DNA of 64,000 nucleotides from Rugosibacter aromaticivorans (GTDB lineage Bacteria; Pseudomonadota; Gammaproteobacteria; Burkholderiales; Rhodocyclaceae): positions 620,001 through 684,000 of the forward strand of contig NZ_CP010554.1 of the NCBI RefSeq assembly GCF_000934545.1. The letters are read 5' to 3'. Below the pieces are notes generated by a model. That model was given only the letters and a program-made list of their open reading frames with translations. It searched no databases and had not been told where the DNA came from. The position numbers and the translations under genes were made by a program. Positions 18,953 to 29,220 of the stretch are shown in pieces; position 1 is the first letter of the stretch; each line of letters starts with the position of its first letter.

Positions 18953-20584
18953 TCAGTTGATGCCTTGGCCCGCCAGATACTCTTCATACGTGCCGCGATA
19001 GTCGATGATGGTGCGGTCAGGCTTGATGTCGATGATGCGCGTGGCGAGCGAAGAGACAAACTCGCGGTCATGCGAGACAAAAATCAGCGTGCCGGCAAAT
19101 TTATCGAGTGCAGTGTTGAGCGATTCGATGGATTCCATGTCGAGGTGATTGGTCGGTTCATCCATCAGCAGCACGTTGTTTCTGAGCAGCATGAGTTTGC
19201 CTAGCAGCATGCGGACTTGCTCACCGCCAGACAGCACGTTGACGGATTTTTTTGCGTCGTCGCCAGAGAAAAGAAGCCGTCCGAGCGTGCCGCGAATCAG
19301 GGTTTCCACATCGCCACCATCGTAACCCCCGGCACGCACCCATTGGGCAATCCATTCGGTGAGGAGCGTGGTGGAAGAAAAGTCGCTCGCGTGATCTTGC
19401 GCGAACACACCGGGGCGGGCTTTTTCGGCCCACTTCACACGGCCGCCTTGCGGCGTCAAGCCGCCCAACGCCTCACCGGCCAACAGGCGCAACAGGGTCG
19501 TTTTGCCGACGCCGTTCTCGCCGATGATCGCGATCTTGTCGCCGGCCTCGATGCTCAGCGACAGCGATTTAATGATCGGCACCTTCGGTTCATAGCCAAA
19601 ACCCAGATTTTCGATTTCACACGCCAGACGATGCAGCTTTTCCTTTTCGTCGTAGTCGAAGCGTATCCACGGATACTGGCGCGAAGAGGGTTTGATGTCT
19701 TCCGGCCGGATCTTCTCGATCAGCTTCATGCGGCTGGTGGCTTGCCGCGCCTTGGATTTATTGGCTGAAAAGCGACGCACGAAATCCTGCAAATCAGAGA
19801 CGCGTTCTTTCGCCTTGGTGTTGGCCGACACCTGACGCTCGCGTGCGATGGTTGATGCTTCCATGAAATCATCATAGTTGCCGCCATAGACCTTGATCGT
19901 GCCGTAATCCAGATCGGCCATGTGGGTGCAGACCTGGTTCAGGAAATGACGATCATGCGAGATGATGATCATGGTGCTGCTGCGCTGGTTGAGAATATCT
20001 TCCAGCCAGCGGATGGTGTTGATGTCGAGGTTGTTGGTGGGTTCATCCAGCAGCAGGATGTCGGGATTGGCGAACAGCGCCTGCACCAGCAGCACGCGCA
20101 GCTTCCAGCCCGGTGCCACCTGGCTCATCGGACCGGTGTGCTGTTCGATGGGAATCCCTGCGCCGAGCAGCAATTCGCCTGCACGGGCTTCGGCCGTGTA
20201 GCCATCGTATTCGGCGAATTGCGCTTCGAGCCCGGCTGCACGCATGTAATCGTCTTCGGTCGCTTCAAGGTTGGCATAGATCGCATCGCGTTCTGCCATG
20301 CAGGCCCACATTTCTGTGTGTCCCATCATCACCACGTCGAGCACGCGCATATCTTCAAACGCGAATTGATCCTGCCGTAAATACGCCATGCGCTCACCTG
20401 GGTCGAGCGAGACATTCCCGGCGGAAGATTCCAGCACACCCGCCAGGATTTTCATGAACGTGGTTTTGCCGGAGCCGTTAGCACCGATGAGACCGTAACG
20501 GTTGCCGTCGCCAAATTTGACGGAGACATTTTCAAACAGGGGTTTGCTACCAAACTGGATGGTGATGTTGGATGCGACGAGCAT
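18953..20584 (-). CDS. ABC-F ATPase (YbiT-like translation factor)
   Basis: 543 residues with two ATP-binding cassettes and no membrane segments. Cassette 1: [14 protein letters not shown] and [12 protein letters not shown]; cassette 2: [29 protein letters not shown] and [12 protein letters not shown]. Between them is the charged linker (about 240-300). This matches the YbiT branch of ABC-F proteins, which act at the ribosome E site. The start ATG gives [20 protein letters not shown], as in the family. Convergent with the HAD gene, 39 bp apart. Confidence 0.94.
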   Translation of the reverse strand: MLVASNITIQFGSKPLFENVSVKFGDGNRYGLIGANGSGKTTFMKILAGVLESSAGNVSLDPGERMAYLRQDQFAFEDMRVLDVVMMGHTEMWACMAERDAIYANLEATEDDYMRAAGLEAQFAEYDGYTAEARAGELLLGAGIPIEQHTGPMSQVAPGWKLRVLLVQALFANPDILLLDEPTNNLDINTIRWLEDILNQRSSTMIIISHDRHFLNQVCTHMADLDYGTIKVYGGNYDDFMEASTIARERQVSANTKAKERVSDLQDFVRRFSANKSKARQATSRMKLIEKIRPEDIKPSSRQYPWIRFDYDEKEKLHRLACEIENLGFGYEPKVPIIKSLSLSIEAGDKIAIIGENGVGKTTLLRLLAGEALGGLTPQGGRVKWAEKARPGVFAQDHASDFSSTTLLTEWIAQWVRAGGYDGGDVETLIRGTLGRLLFSGDDAKKSVNVLSGGEQVRMLLGKLMLLRNNVLLMDEPTNHLDMESIESLNTALDKFAGTLIFVSHDREFVSSLATRIIDIKPDRTIIDYRGTYEEYLAGQGIN

Positions 20585-20704
20585 GGGAGGGTGACCAAGG
20601 AAAGCGACTAGAAATGCGCCGCAACAATGCGGTGGGGTGCGTATTCTATCGCCCGGGCCTGCCGCTGGCGAATCAAACTACTCGGCGGCAGTAGAATGGC
20701 AGCC

Positions 20705-21310
20705 ATGCTGAACGTTTCCGGCCTTGCCTGTTCACGCGGAGAGCGACGCCTCTTTGCGGACGTCTCCTTTTCGCTCGCTGCGGGCGAGTGGTTGCATGTG
20801 CAGGGTGAAAATGGTGCTGGCAAAACCAGCCTGCTGCGGCTTTTGGTCGGCCTATCTCCAGCGGATGCGGGTGAAATTTACTGGCGCGGCGTTGCCGTGG
20901 CAGCGGGTGAATCTGATTTTCGCCGAGAGCTGGTGTATCTGGGGCACCATGCAGCGGTAAAAGATGAGCTGAACGCGCTGGAAAATCTTCAGTTTTCAGC
21001 CGCGTTAGATGGGATGCGTCTGGATGAGCAGGCTGCGCTGGCAGCGCTCAAGCGTCTTGGTTTGCGTGGGCGTGAGGCTTTGCCAGTACGGGTGTTGTCT
21101 GCGGGGCAAAAGCGGCGTGTGTTGCTTGCCCGCCTGTTAACTCGTCCGGCAGCTTTGTGGGTGCTGGATGAGGTTTTTAATGCGCTGGATAGCGGTGCGG
21201 TACAGTTGTTGGGTGTGCTCTTGGGGGAACACCTTGCCCGTGGCGGCCTGGCCGTGCTCACCAGTCACCAACTGCTGCCCTTGCCAGGCGGCCAGCGGTT
21301 GATTTTATGA
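20705..21310 (+). CDS. ccmA: Cytochrome c biogenesis ATP-binding protein CcmA
   Basis: 201 residues from ATG 20705 (MLNVSGLACSRGERRLF); an ATG three codons earlier (20696) and one further upstream are alternatives. Walker A GENGAGKTSLLRLL, signature LSAGQKRRVLLARLL and Walker B LWVLDEVFNALD are complete. CcmA is the ATPase of the CcmABCD complex that releases haem-loaded CcmE. It is the first gene of a nine-gene System I cytochrome c maturation operon whose genes mostly overlap by four bases. Confidence 0.94.
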   Translation: MLNVSGLACSRGERRLFADVSFSLAAGEWLHVQGENGAGKTSLLRLLVGLSPADAGEIYWRGVAVAAGESDFRRELVYLGHHAAVKDELNALENLQFSAALDGMRLDEQAALAALKRLGLRGREALPVRVLSAGQKRRVLLARLLTRPAALWVLDEVFNALDSGAVQLLGVLLGEHLARGGLAVLTSHQLLPLPGGQRLIL

Positions 21311-21972
21311 ATGCTTTTTTTGCCACCATGCGACGCGACGTGCTGCTCGCTCTGCGGCGCAAAAGCGAAGTGCTGACGGCCGTGTTTTTTTTCGTTATCG
21401 TGGTTAGCCTGTTCCCGCTCGGCATCGGCCCGGAACCAGCGCTGCTCAAGAAAATCGCGCCCGGTGTATTGTGGGTGACGGCCCTTTTGGCTACCTTGCT
21501 AGGTCTGCCCCGATTGTTTGCTTCTGATCATCTGGACGGCACGCTGGAGCAGATGGCGCTCTCGCCATCTCCCCTGGCACTGCTGATTGCTGGCAAAATA
21601 ACGGCCCACTGGCTGTTGTGCGGTTTGCCGCTGGTGCTCCTGGCGCCGGCGCTTGGGTTGCAGTTCGATCTGGATGTGCGGACCTTGGGCATTCTCAGTT
21701 TGTCACTGCTACTGGGTACGCCGTTGCTGTCGTTAATTGGCGCCATGGGTGCGGCGCTGACGCTGGGTGTGCGTGGCGGCGGTGTATTGCTCGCGCTGCT
21801 GGTTTTGCCCCTGTACATCCCGACGCTGATTTTTGGCGCCGGCGCGGTAGAAGCACAAAGTGCAGGTTTGGGTGTCGAGGGGCATCTGTCCCTGTTGGCA
21901 GCCTTGCTGGCGCTGGCGGTTTTTTTTGCGCCGTGGGCGACGACAGCAGCGTTGAGAATTGCGCTTGAGTGA
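21307..21972 (+). CDS. ccmB: Haem exporter subunit CcmB
   Basis: 221 residues, six predicted membrane segments. It starts FFATMRRDVLLALRRKSEVL and includes LFASDHLDGTLEQMALSP, both family hallmarks. It is the membrane partner of CcmA. The start overlaps the ccmA stop codon. After it comes the only sizable gap in the operon (41 bp), which holds repeat copy R6. Confidence 0.95.
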   Translation: MNAFFATMRRDVLLALRRKSEVLTAVFFFVIVVSLFPLGIGPEPALLKKIAPGVLWVTALLATLLGLPRLFASDHLDGTLEQMALSPSPLALLIAGKITAHWLLCGLPLVLLAPALGLQFDLDVRTLGILSLSLLLGTPLLSLIGAMGAALTLGVRGGGVLLALLVLPLYIPTLIFGAGAVEAQSAGLGVEGHLSLLAALLALAVFFAPWATTAALRIALE

Positions 21973-21991
21973 TTGCGATATGAACGTTTTA

Positions 21992-22016
21992 CCGTATCAC
22001 GAGCGCCGACTTTTTG
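21992..22016 (-). repeat. Dispersed repeat copy R6, between ccmB and ccmC
   Basis: On the minus strand it reads AAAAAGTCGGCGCTCGTGAT then ACGG. It fills most of the 41-bp gap inside the otherwise tightly packed ccm operon and touches the start of ccmC. Confidence 0.75.
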
Positions 22017-22757
22017 ATGAATATGAAAATAATTAACTGGTTTCGCTTCGCCAGCCCGCAGAGTTTTTATCCGCTGGCCGGACGGCTCATTCCGCTGTTC
22101 TGGGTGCTGGCCTTGCTCTTTGGCGCTGCGGGTCTGTGGGTGTCTTTTTTTGTCGCGCCCACCGATGCCCAGCAGGGCGAAGGCTATCGCATCATCTTCG
22201 TGCATGTTCCCGCCTCGTGGATGTCGATGATTATTTATCTGGCCATGGCGTTTTGGGCTGGTCTTGGCCTGGCGCTGAATACACGCCTGTCGAGCATGAT
22301 GGCGCAGGCCTTGGCACCGACAGGCGCACTCATGGCCGCGTTGAGCTTATGGACGGGCGCTTTCTGGGGCAAGCCGATGTGGGGCGCGTGGTGGGTGTGG
22401 GATGCGCGGCTGACGTCTGAATTGATCCTGTTTTTCCTTTACATCGGCTTTATTGCGCTGCAATCCGCGATTGACGATCCGCGCCGTGCCGACAAGGCGG
22501 GAGCGATACTTGCCCTGATCGGTGTGGTGAATGTGCCGATTATTTATTTTTCCGTGAAATGGTGGAACACGCTGCATCAGGGCTCAAGCATCAATCTCAC
22601 GCGCGCGCCCTCGATGGCGCACACCATGCTGTGGGGCCTGCTGTTGATGGCGCTGGCGTTCTGGATGTATTCCATTGCCGTGTCGCTGATGCGCTTGCGC
22701 GCCATCATGCTCGAGCGCGAACGGCATACCGAATGGGTGAAACATGCAATGGAATAG
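22014..22757 (+). CDS. ccmC: Haem-handling protein CcmC
   Basis: 247 residues, six membrane helices. The tryptophan-rich haem motif WGAWWVWDARLTSELILFF is present, with the HVPASWMSM and SIKWWNTLHQ-type histidine segments (HVPASWMS; VKWWNTLHQGSS). CcmC loads haem on CcmE in the inner membrane. The ribosome site may be altered by repeat R6, which ends at the start codon region. Confidence 0.96.
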   Translation: MMNMKIINWFRFASPQSFYPLAGRLIPLFWVLALLFGAAGLWVSFFVAPTDAQQGEGYRIIFVHVPASWMSMIIYLAMAFWAGLGLALNTRLSSMMAQALAPTGALMAALSLWTGAFWGKPMWGAWWVWDARLTSELILFFLYIGFIALQSAIDDPRRADKAGAILALIGVVNVPIIYFSVKWWNTLHQGSSINLTRAPSMAHTMLWGLLLMALAFWMYSIAVSLMRLRAIMLERERHTEWVKHAME

Positions 22758-22956
22758 CATTGGTGAATTTTTCGCCATGGGCGGTTACGCCTTGTATGTT
22801 TGGAGCAGCTTCGGCGCCTGTGCGTGGCTCATGGTGGCGGAACCTTTTCTGGTCAGACAGCGTCTGAATGACGTTCGCCGCGATCTGGCCCGCGAACGGC
22901 TGGCCGACAAACTGGATGGCAACCTGGATAGCACGCGCAATGAAACCCCGTCATAA
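22744..22956 (+). CDS. ccmD: Haem exporter accessory protein CcmD
   Basis: 70 residues. One membrane helix with the family pattern [20 protein letters not shown], followed by a basic cytoplasmic tail. It overlaps ccmC by 14 bases and ccmE by 17. CcmD joins CcmABC and helps release holo-CcmE. Confidence 0.92.
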   Translation: MQWNSIGEFFAMGGYALYVWSSFGACAWLMVAEPFLVRQRLNDVRRDLARERLADKLDGNLDSTRNETPS

Positions 22957-23362
22957 ACGTATCGCCTTGATTGTTGGCGGCCTGGCGTCGCTCGCTGTGG
23001 CCGCTGTGTTTGTATTGAAGGCGCTGGACAGTAATATTGCGCTGTATGTCACGCCCTCGGATGTTTTTGCGGGAAAATCGCCGCAAGGCAAAGCCTTTCG
23101 CATGGGGGGGCTGGTCAAAAAAGAGTCCATCCAGCGCGAGGGCATGACCACGCGTTTCATCATCACCGACACCGCAAAAGAAATCCCCGTTTCCTATACC
23201 GGCATCCTGCCGGACTTGTTCCGCGATGGCAAGGGTGCCATTGTGCAAGGCCGGTTGGAGCAAGACGGACAGTTTGTTGCCAGTGAAGTACTGGCAAAAC
23301 ATGATGAAAATTACATGCCCCCTGAAGCCAAGCACGCCATTGAACAGGCACAGAAAAAATGA
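22940..23362 (+). CDS. ccmE: Periplasmic haem chaperone CcmE
   Basis: 140 residues from ATG 22940. N-terminal anchor (about 8-28), then the beta-barrel domain. The haem-binding His121 and Tyr125 are in [12 protein letters not shown]. It is the usual HxxxY form. Covalently bound haem is passed from CcmC to CcmF. It overlaps ccmF by four bases. Confidence 0.96.
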   Translation: MKPRHKRIALIVGGLASLAVAAVFVLKALDSNIALYVTPSDVFAGKSPQGKAFRMGGLVKKESIQREGMTTRFIITDTAKEIPVSYTGILPDLFRDGKGAIVQGRLEQDGQFVASEVLAKHDENYMPPEAKHAIEQAQKK

Positions 23363-25329
23363 CTCCTGAACTCGGACACTTTGCACTTATCCTTGCCCTC
23401 ATCGTTGCTCTGTTGCAGGGCGTGTTGCCGCTGACTGGCGCACAACGTGGTGTACGGCAGTCGGCACAATGGATTGCACTGGCGCGTCCTGCTGCACAGA
23501 CGCACTTTCTGCTGCTCGCGTTTTCATTCGCCTGTCTGGCACAAAGTTTTTTGACCAGTGACTTTTCTGTCGCTTATGTTGCCCAAAATTCAAATACCCA
23601 GCTGCCGGCGATTTACCGATTTGCCGCTGTCTGGGGTGGCCATGAAGGCTCGCTGCTGCTCTGGGTGTTGATGCTTTCCGGCTGGGGTGCGGCGGTTTCG
23701 GTGACTTCCCGCCAGTTGCCCGAGGTCATGGTGGCGCGCGTGCTTGCTGTGCTGGGCCTGGTCAGCGTCGGCATGCTGGCCTTTATCCTGTTTACTTCCA
23801 ATCCTTTCGCACGTCTGCTGCCCGCCGTTGCCGAAGGGCGCGACCTGAACCCCTTGCTGCAAGACCCCGGTCTCGTGTTTCATCCGCCGATGCTGTACAT
23901 GGGCTATGTCGGTTTTTCGGTCGCTTTTGCCTTTGCCATTGCCGCCTTGATTTCCGGACGACTGGATGCCGCTTGGGCACGCTGGTCGCGGCCATGGACG
24001 ACAGCGGCCTGGGGTTTTCTCACCATCGGTATCGCCATGGGCAGCTGGTGGGCTTACAACGAGCTGGGCTGGGGCGGCTGGTGGTTCTGGGATCCGGTGG
24101 AAAATGCCTCTTTCATGCCCTGGCTCGCGGGCACGGCGCTGATTCACTCGCTGGCCATTACTGAAAAGCGTGGTGCTTTCAAAAACTGGACAGTGCTGCT
24201 GGCCATCGCCGCATTTTCGCTTTCGCTGCTGGGCACCTTTCTCGTCCGCTCCGGTGTGCTGACTTCCGTGCATGCCTTCGCCTCCGATCCGAGTCGGGGA
24301 GTGTTCATCCTGATCTTGCTGGCCGTGGTCATCGGCTCTTCGCTGACGTTGTTTGCCTGGCGTGCGCCCAAAGTGAGTGCGGGCGGTGCCTTTGCCCTTG
24401 TCTCGCGTGAAACCATGCTGCTGATCAACAACGTGTTGCTGGTGGTTGCCGCCGGCAGTGTGCTGCTCGGCACGTTGTATCCCTTGCTGATCGATGCGCT
24501 GGGACTGGGCAAGCTGTCGGTCGGCCCGCCGTATTTCAATACTGTTTTTGTGCCGGTCATGGTGCCGCTGCTGCTGCTGATTGCCGTGGGCCCTCTGGCG
24601 CGCTGGAAACATGCCGATGTGCGCGACATGGCGCGTCGCCTGCGCCTGAGCTTTGTTCTTGCGCTGCTGGCGGGCGCCATTCTGCCGCGTCTGATGGGTG
24701 TCTGGACGCCGATGACTGCACTGGGTTCGCTGCTCGCCGTGTGGATTGCGTCGAGCACGGTTTTTCAGATCATTGAACGCCTCAAGATCGGCGGAGGCAA
24801 TGCGCCCGCATCTTTCTGGGGCATGCATCTCGCGCACTTCGGCATTGCCGTCTTCGTCATAGGCGTGACGCTGGTGGGTGGCTATCAGGAAGAAAAAGAT
24901 GTGCGCATGCAGACCGGCGATACCGTCAGCGTGGGCGGTTATCAGTTGCGCCTGCTCGGCATTCGTGCCGCACGGGGGCCCAACTATGAGGCCAGTGTCG
25001 GTGAAGTTGAATTATCGAAAAAGGGCCGCGTGCTGAAGACACTGCATCCGGAAAAACGCCACTACTTCTCCTCGCAGATGCCGATGACGGAAGCCGCGAT
25101 TGACGCCGGATTGACGCGCGATATTTATGTGTCGCTGGGCGAGCCGCTGGATCAGCAGAAAGATGAGCAGGGCGCCTGGAGTGTGCGCGTTTACTTCAAG
25201 CCCTTTGTCGACTGGATCTGGGGCGGGTGTCTCTTGATGGCCGCAGGTGGTTTTCTTGCCTTGCTTGACCGTCGTTATCGCCTGCGCGTCAAGGCGGCCG
25301 CAGCGCTGCCCGGTGGCGTGTCAGCATGA
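23359..25329 (+). CDS. ccmF: Haem lyase subunit CcmF
   Basis: 656 residues with about fourteen membrane segments. The haem motif [18 protein letters not shown] lies near residue 234, and [17 protein letters not shown] near 175. The protein ligates haem to apocytochrome c together with CcmH/CcmI. It overlaps ccmG by four bases. A 415-codon open frame on the opposite strand is a by-product of GC-rich coding and is not a gene. Confidence 0.97.
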   Translation: MTPELGHFALILALIVALLQGVLPLTGAQRGVRQSAQWIALARPAAQTHFLLLAFSFACLAQSFLTSDFSVAYVAQNSNTQLPAIYRFAAVWGGHEGSLLLWVLMLSGWGAAVSVTSRQLPEVMVARVLAVLGLVSVGMLAFILFTSNPFARLLPAVAEGRDLNPLLQDPGLVFHPPMLYMGYVGFSVAFAFAIAALISGRLDAAWARWSRPWTTAAWGFLTIGIAMGSWWAYNELGWGGWWFWDPVENASFMPWLAGTALIHSLAITEKRGAFKNWTVLLAIAAFSLSLLGTFLVRSGVLTSVHAFASDPSRGVFILILLAVVIGSSLTLFAWRAPKVSAGGAFALVSRETMLLINNVLLVVAAGSVLLGTLYPLLIDALGLGKLSVGPPYFNTVFVPVMVPLLLLIAVGPLARWKHADVRDMARRLRLSFVLALLAGAILPRLMGVWTPMTALGSLLAVWIASSTVFQIIERLKIGGGNAPASFWGMHLAHFGIAVFVIGVTLVGGYQEEKDVRMQTGDTVSVGGYQLRLLGIRAARGPNYEASVGEVELSKKGRVLKTLHPEKRHYFSSQMPMTEAAIDAGLTRDIYVSLGEPLDQQKDEQGAWSVRVYFKPFVDWIWGGCLLMAAGGFLALLDRRYRLRVKAAAALPGGVSA

Positions 25330-25850
25330 AACGTTTCCTGCTGCCGCTGGCGGCATTCGCCGTGCTGGTCGGTTTTCTGGCGATTGGTCTGACGCATGAT
25401 CCGCGTGATGTGCCTTCGCCGTTGATCGGCAAACCGGCCCCGGCCTTCACCCTGCCGCAGTTGCACGATGTGGGCAAAAGTTTTTCTGCCGCCGACATGA
25501 AGGGCCGCGTCTGGTTGCTCAATGTCTGGGCCTCGTGGTGCGTTTCCTGCCGCGAGGAGCATCCGGTACTGGTGGACTTTGCCAAAACCAACCGTGTACC
25601 GGTCATCGGCCTGGATTACAAGGATCAAGTGGCAGACGCCAAACAGTGGCTAGAAAAACTGGGCAACCCTTACACAGTCGTTGCCGTCGATGCCGATGGC
25701 CGCGCAGGCATCGACTATGGCGTGTATGGTGTGCCGGAAACCTATGTTATTGACAAGCAGGGCATCATCCGCATGAAGCACACCGGCCCGATTACGCCCG
25801 AATCGCTGGCGCGAAAAATTCTTCCTCTCGTGGCGGAGTTGTCGCGATGA
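25326..25850 (+). CDS. ccmG: Thiol:disulfide interchange protein CcmG/DsbE
   Basis: 174 residues. An N-terminal anchor is followed by a thioredoxin fold with the active site WASWCVSCREEHP (Cys72, Cys75) and the family's GVYGVPETYVIDKQG. It reduces the CXXCH cysteines of apocytochrome c in the periplasm. It overlaps ccmH by four bases. Confidence 0.96.
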   Translation: MKRFLLPLAAFAVLVGFLAIGLTHDPRDVPSPLIGKPAPAFTLPQLHDVGKSFSAADMKGRVWLLNVWASWCVSCREEHPVLVDFAKTNRVPVIGLDYKDQVADAKQWLEKLGNPYTVVAVDADGRAGIDYGVYGVPETYVIDKQGIIRMKHTGPITPESLARKILPLVAELSR

Positions 25851-26311
25851 AACGCTGGATTACATTCATATCTACTCTGCTGCTAGCTACTAATCTGGTC
25901 TTCGCCGGAGAAGCCGCGCCACTGGCTGGCGACGAAGCCGTGGAAAAACGCATGGTGGCGATCAGCGAAGAACTCCGCTGCCTCGTCTGCCAGAATGAAT
26001 CGCTGGCGGCATCGCAGGCTGATCTGGCGAATGATCTGCGGCGCGAGATACGTAAAATGATTGCCGAGGGAAAGACTGATCAGGAAATTCTCGACTTCAT
26101 GGTCGCCCGTTATGGCGATTTTGTCCGCTACCGACCGCCTGTCAAACCTACGACCTGGGTGCTGTGGGGCGGGCCGTTTGTTTTGCTGGTAGGCGGCCTG
26201 GGTGCGCTGGTGTTTTTTTTGCGCCGACGTAACCGCGTGGTGGCAGCGCCCGTCCTTTCCGAAGAACAACGTCGCCGTGCGGCGGCTCTGCTGGATCAAT
26301 CCGAGACATGA
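25847..26311 (+). CDS. ccmH: Cytochrome c maturation protein CcmH
   Basis: 154 residues. Signal peptide (about 1-20), the LRCLVCQNESLAASQADLA motif (Cys45, Cys48), and a membrane helix near residue 105-130. It is the short CcmH (CcmL-type) that reduces apocytochrome. It overlaps ccmI by four bases. Confidence 0.95.
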   Translation: MKRWITFISTLLLATNLVFAGEAAPLAGDEAVEKRMVAISEELRCLVCQNESLAASQADLANDLRREIRKMIAEGKTDQEILDFMVARYGDFVRYRPPVKPTTWVLWGGPFVLLVGGLGALVFFLRRRNRVVAAPVLSEEQRRRAAALLDQSET

Positions 26312-27600
26312 CGACTTTCTTTTTTGCGGCAGCGGCGTTGACGCTCGCCGCTCTGGTGTTACTGCTGCGCCCGTGGTGGCGCACCAAAAACGGGAAAAAT
26401 GCTAAACATCACCGTACCACCGGCGCCAGCGCGGTGCGTCCCTCCGGGAACTTTTCAGCGGCGCTGAACACGACCATTCACCGTGATCGCCTTGGTGAAC
26501 TGGAGCGTGACCATGCCAACGGCTTGATTTCGGCTGTCGATTACGCCGAAGCGCGTGAGGAACTGCAACACCAGTTGCTTGACGATACGCTCGTTGCCGA
26601 AGCCGGCACCGCAACTGTCAGCGCAGGCCGGCGTTGGGATGGATGGATGCTGGCGGTACTGCTGCCTGCGGCAGCGATAGGTCTGTATGTCCTGCTAGGT
26701 AATCCTGACGCACTGCTTTCCAGTGCTGAGCGCAACGCGCAGGCTGCGGCCACGGTGAATGGCATGATCAGCCGGCTTGAGCAAAAAATGGCTCAGGAGC
26801 CCGGTAACACCCAAGGCTGGGTGATTCTCGCGCGTGCTTACAAAGTCATGGGCCGCTGGGACGACGCCGAGCGTGCCTTTACCCACGCTGCCCCCATCGT
26901 GGAGAAAAATGCTACGCTGCTCGCCGAGTTCGCCGATGTGCTGCTACAAAAAACCGACAGTTTTGCCGGTCGTCCGCATGAATCGATCGCGCAGGCCTTG
27001 CGGCTAGAACCCAGTAACGGCAAAGCCTTGCTTCTGGCTGGCGCCGAGGCGTTTGCCGGAAAAAGCTATGCCGCAGCAGCCAGCTATTGGGAGCGACTGC
27101 TAAAACAGCTCGATCCCGCGTCCGATGAGGCGCGCATGGTCGCATCTGGCATTGCCAGGGCGCGTGAGATGGGTGGTGAAAAGGTCTTGAGTCCGTCACT
27201 GGACGGTGCTGGTAAGACGCCGCCGGTATCAAAAGCAACGGACGCCGCGCTGACGGCCAGCGCCGTCAGCGGTCGCGTCGAGTTAAGCCCGGCCCTGCGC
27301 GCGCAAACCACCCCTGACGAAACAGTGTTCATTTTTGCCCGTGCCGTCAATGGCTCGCGCATGCCGCTTGCCGTGCAGCGCGTGCGCGTGGCCGATCTGC
27401 CCTTTGATTTCAAGCTCGACGACAGTCAGGCCATGTCACCGGAAAATAAAATCTCATCCGCGCAGACCTTGCGCATTGAAGTACGCGTCTCAAAGTCCGG
27501 TCAGGCTATACCCGCCAGCGGCGATTTGACCGGTAGCGGCGCGGCGGTGAAGCCGGGAACAAAAGGCATCCACGTGGTCATCAATCAGGTGGTGAAATAA
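26308..27600 (+). CDS. ccmI: Cytochrome c biogenesis protein CcmI (TPR)
   Basis: 430 residues. An N-terminal helix, a cytoplasmic loop, a second helix (about 113-131), then TPR-like repeats (about 150-290) and a periplasmic beta domain (about 325-430) ending GIHVVINQVVK. It presents apocytochrome to CcmFH. The loop after the first helix contains an extra ~18 residues (TTGASAVRPSGNFSAAL region) coded by repeat copy R7; family members usually go directly from the basic stretch to LNxxIxRDxLxELE. It closes the operon. Confidence 0.93.
   Translation: MTTFFFAAAALTLAALVLLLRPWWRTKNGKNAKHHRTTGASAVRPSGNFSAALNTTIHRDRLGELERDHANGLISAVDYAEAREELQHQLLDDTLVAEAGTATVSAGRRWDGWMLAVLLPAAAIGLYVLLGNPDALLSSAERNAQAAATVNGMISRLEQKMAQEPGNTQGWVILARAYKVMGRWDDAERAFTHAAPIVEKNATLLAEFADVLLQKTDSFAGRPHESIAQALRLEPSNGKALLLAGAEAFAGKSYAAAASYWERLLKQLDPASDEARMVASGIARAREMGGEKVLSPSLDGAGKTPPVSKATDAALTASAVSGRVELSPALRAQTTPDETVFIFARAVNGSRMPLAVQRVRVADLPFDFKLDDSQAMSPENKISSAQTLRIEVRVSKSGQAIPASGDLTGSGAAVKPGTKGIHVVINQVVK
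26408..26458 (-). repeat. Dispersed repeat copy R7 (hairpin form), inside ccmI
   Basis: On the minus strand: CTGAAAAGTTCCCGGAGGGA, CGCACCGCGCTGGCG, then CCGGTGGTACGGTGATG. The CCCGGAGGG insert after the GAAAAGT box makes it the same sub-type as R9 in hemW; the two align over about 50 bp. Confidence 0.75.
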
Positions 27601-27842
27601 AAAAGTATCCGCGTTCCATGCTTGATGCATTGTTTTGCGAAGCGACAAGGGCCATGAATCGCCGGACTGTCATTAGCTGACGGTCTCACATCGGCCCCAA
27701 GCGGACGGTTACAACTTGCCATGCTCCCCGAAAGAAACTAGCATATCAGCCTCATGGGGGTTATGCAGCCTCCCCGTCTCAAGACGCCGGCGTCCAAGGT
27801 CTGCTCAAATCTTTGTGGCTCTATGCCCAATGAGGTGAGTTT
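27601..27842. other. Gap between the ccm operon and chrA
   Basis: About 240 bp with no recognisable gene. It should hold the chrA promoter. A GAGGTGAG ribosome site sits just before the chrA ATG. No terminator hairpin with a U-run is evident after ccmI. Confidence 0.5.
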
Positions 27843-29195
27843 ATGGACGCGAAAAACATCAATACTTCTGATTCGGCGCCGACACCCGTTTCACTATCTG
27901 TCGCCTTTATCTACTGGCTCAAGCTCGGCTTTATAAGTTTCGGCGGACCCGCCGGTCAGATCGCCATCATGCATCATGACCTTGTGGAAAAGAAACGCTG
28001 GATTTCAGAAAAGCGTTTCCTTCATGCCCTGAACTATTGCATGGTGCTACCCGGCCCTGAAGCACAACAACTGGCCACCTACATCGGCTGGCTGATGCAT
28101 CGCACTTGGGGCGGCATCATCGCTGGCGGGTTGTTCGTGCTGCCTTCGTTTTTTATTCTGGTGGGACTGGCCTGGGTTTCCATAGCCTATGGCTCGGTTC
28201 CTGCCATTGCCGGGCTGTTGTATGGCATCAAGCCTGCGGTGGTTGCCATCGTGCTGTTCGCGGCTTTTCGTATTGGGTCGCGAGTGTTGAAAAATAACGT
28301 CCTGTGGTCAATTTCGGCCTTCGCATTTGTCGCCATTTTCGCCCTCAAGCTTCCGTTTCCAGTCATCGTGCTCGCCGCCGGGGTAATTGGGTATTTCGGT
28401 GGACGCCTCTCGCCTGATCACTTTAACGCAGGGGGCGGACACGGTAAGGCAGACAAGCATTTCGGCCCTAGCTTGATTGATGACGATACGCCCACGCCGG
28501 ACCACGCTTTGTTCAGTTGGATCAGGCTGGCAAAAGTTGCCGCCATCGGGGTTGGCTCATGGCTGGCTGTCATGGCTGTGCTGGTTGCAAGCTTTGGCTG
28601 GCAAAGTACCTTCACTCAGATGGGCTGGTTCTTTACCAGGGCTGCATTGTTGACTTTTGGTGGCGCGTATGCGGTGCTGCCTTACGTCTATCAAGGCGCC
28701 GTAGAGCATTATCAATGGATGACCCCTACGCAGATGATTGATGGGCTGGCTCTGGGTGAAACCACACCCGGCCCGCTCATCATGGTGGTTACCTTTGTCG
28801 GTTTTGTCGGTGGGTGGGTCAAGCAGATCTTTGGTGGCGATGCTGTCTTTGCTTCGGCTTTCATAGCCGCTGCGGTGGCCACCTTCTTTACCTTCCTGCC
28901 AAGCTTCGTCTTTATCTTCATGGGTGGCCCGTTTATCGAAACCACCCATGGCAACCTGAAACTGACGGCGCCATTGACCGCCATCACGGCCGCCGTGGTG
29001 GGGGTCATCGTCAATCTGGCATTGTTCTTTGCCTATCACGTGTTCTGGCCGACGGGTCTTGGCAACGCCGTAGACTGGCCATCCATCGTGCTTGCCATGA
29101 CTGCCACGGTAGCCATCTTTCGGTTCAAGGTTGGGGTGATACCTGTCATCCTAGCCAGCGGTGTTCTAGGCATGGGATGGAAGTTGCTCGCTTGA
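27843..29195 (+). CDS. chrA: Chromate efflux transporter ChrA (two-domain)
   Basis: 450 residues, the long CHR form with two homologous halves. The first half has FISFGGPAGQIAIMH and PGPEAQQLATYIGW; the second has TFGGAYAVLPYVYQ and GLALGETTPGPLIMVVTFVG. It exports chromate from the cytoplasm, coupled to the membrane potential. A ChrB-domain gene follows after 25 bp, supporting the assignment. The pair interrupts what is often a nodI-nodJ-thiS-thiG run in relatives, so it may have been acquired. Confidence 0.94.
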   Translation: MDAKNINTSDSAPTPVSLSVAFIYWLKLGFISFGGPAGQIAIMHHDLVEKKRWISEKRFLHALNYCMVLPGPEAQQLATYIGWLMHRTWGGIIAGGLFVLPSFFILVGLAWVSIAYGSVPAIAGLLYGIKPAVVAIVLFAAFRIGSRVLKNNVLWSISAFAFVAIFALKLPFPVIVLAAGVIGYFGGRLSPDHFNAGGGHGKADKHFGPSLIDDDTPTPDHALFSWIRLAKVAAIGVGSWLAVMAVLVASFGWQSTFTQMGWFFTRAALLTFGGAYAVLPYVYQGAVEHYQWMTPTQMIDGLALGETTPGPLIMVVTFVGFVGGWVKQIFGGDAVFASAFIAAAVATFFTFLPSFVFIFMGGPFIETTHGNLKLTAPLTAITAAVVGVIVNLALFFAYHVFWPTGLGNAVDWPSIVLAMTATVAIFRFKVGVIPVILASGVLGMGWKLLA

Positions 29196-29220
29196 GCATC
29201 CGTACAAGGAGAAATAAATC

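Noticed and set aside
23590..24837. 415-codon open frame opposite ccmF
   Set aside because: It is antisense to a clear CcmF with a low-complexity His/Gln/Arg-rich translation; a by-product of GC-rich coding.
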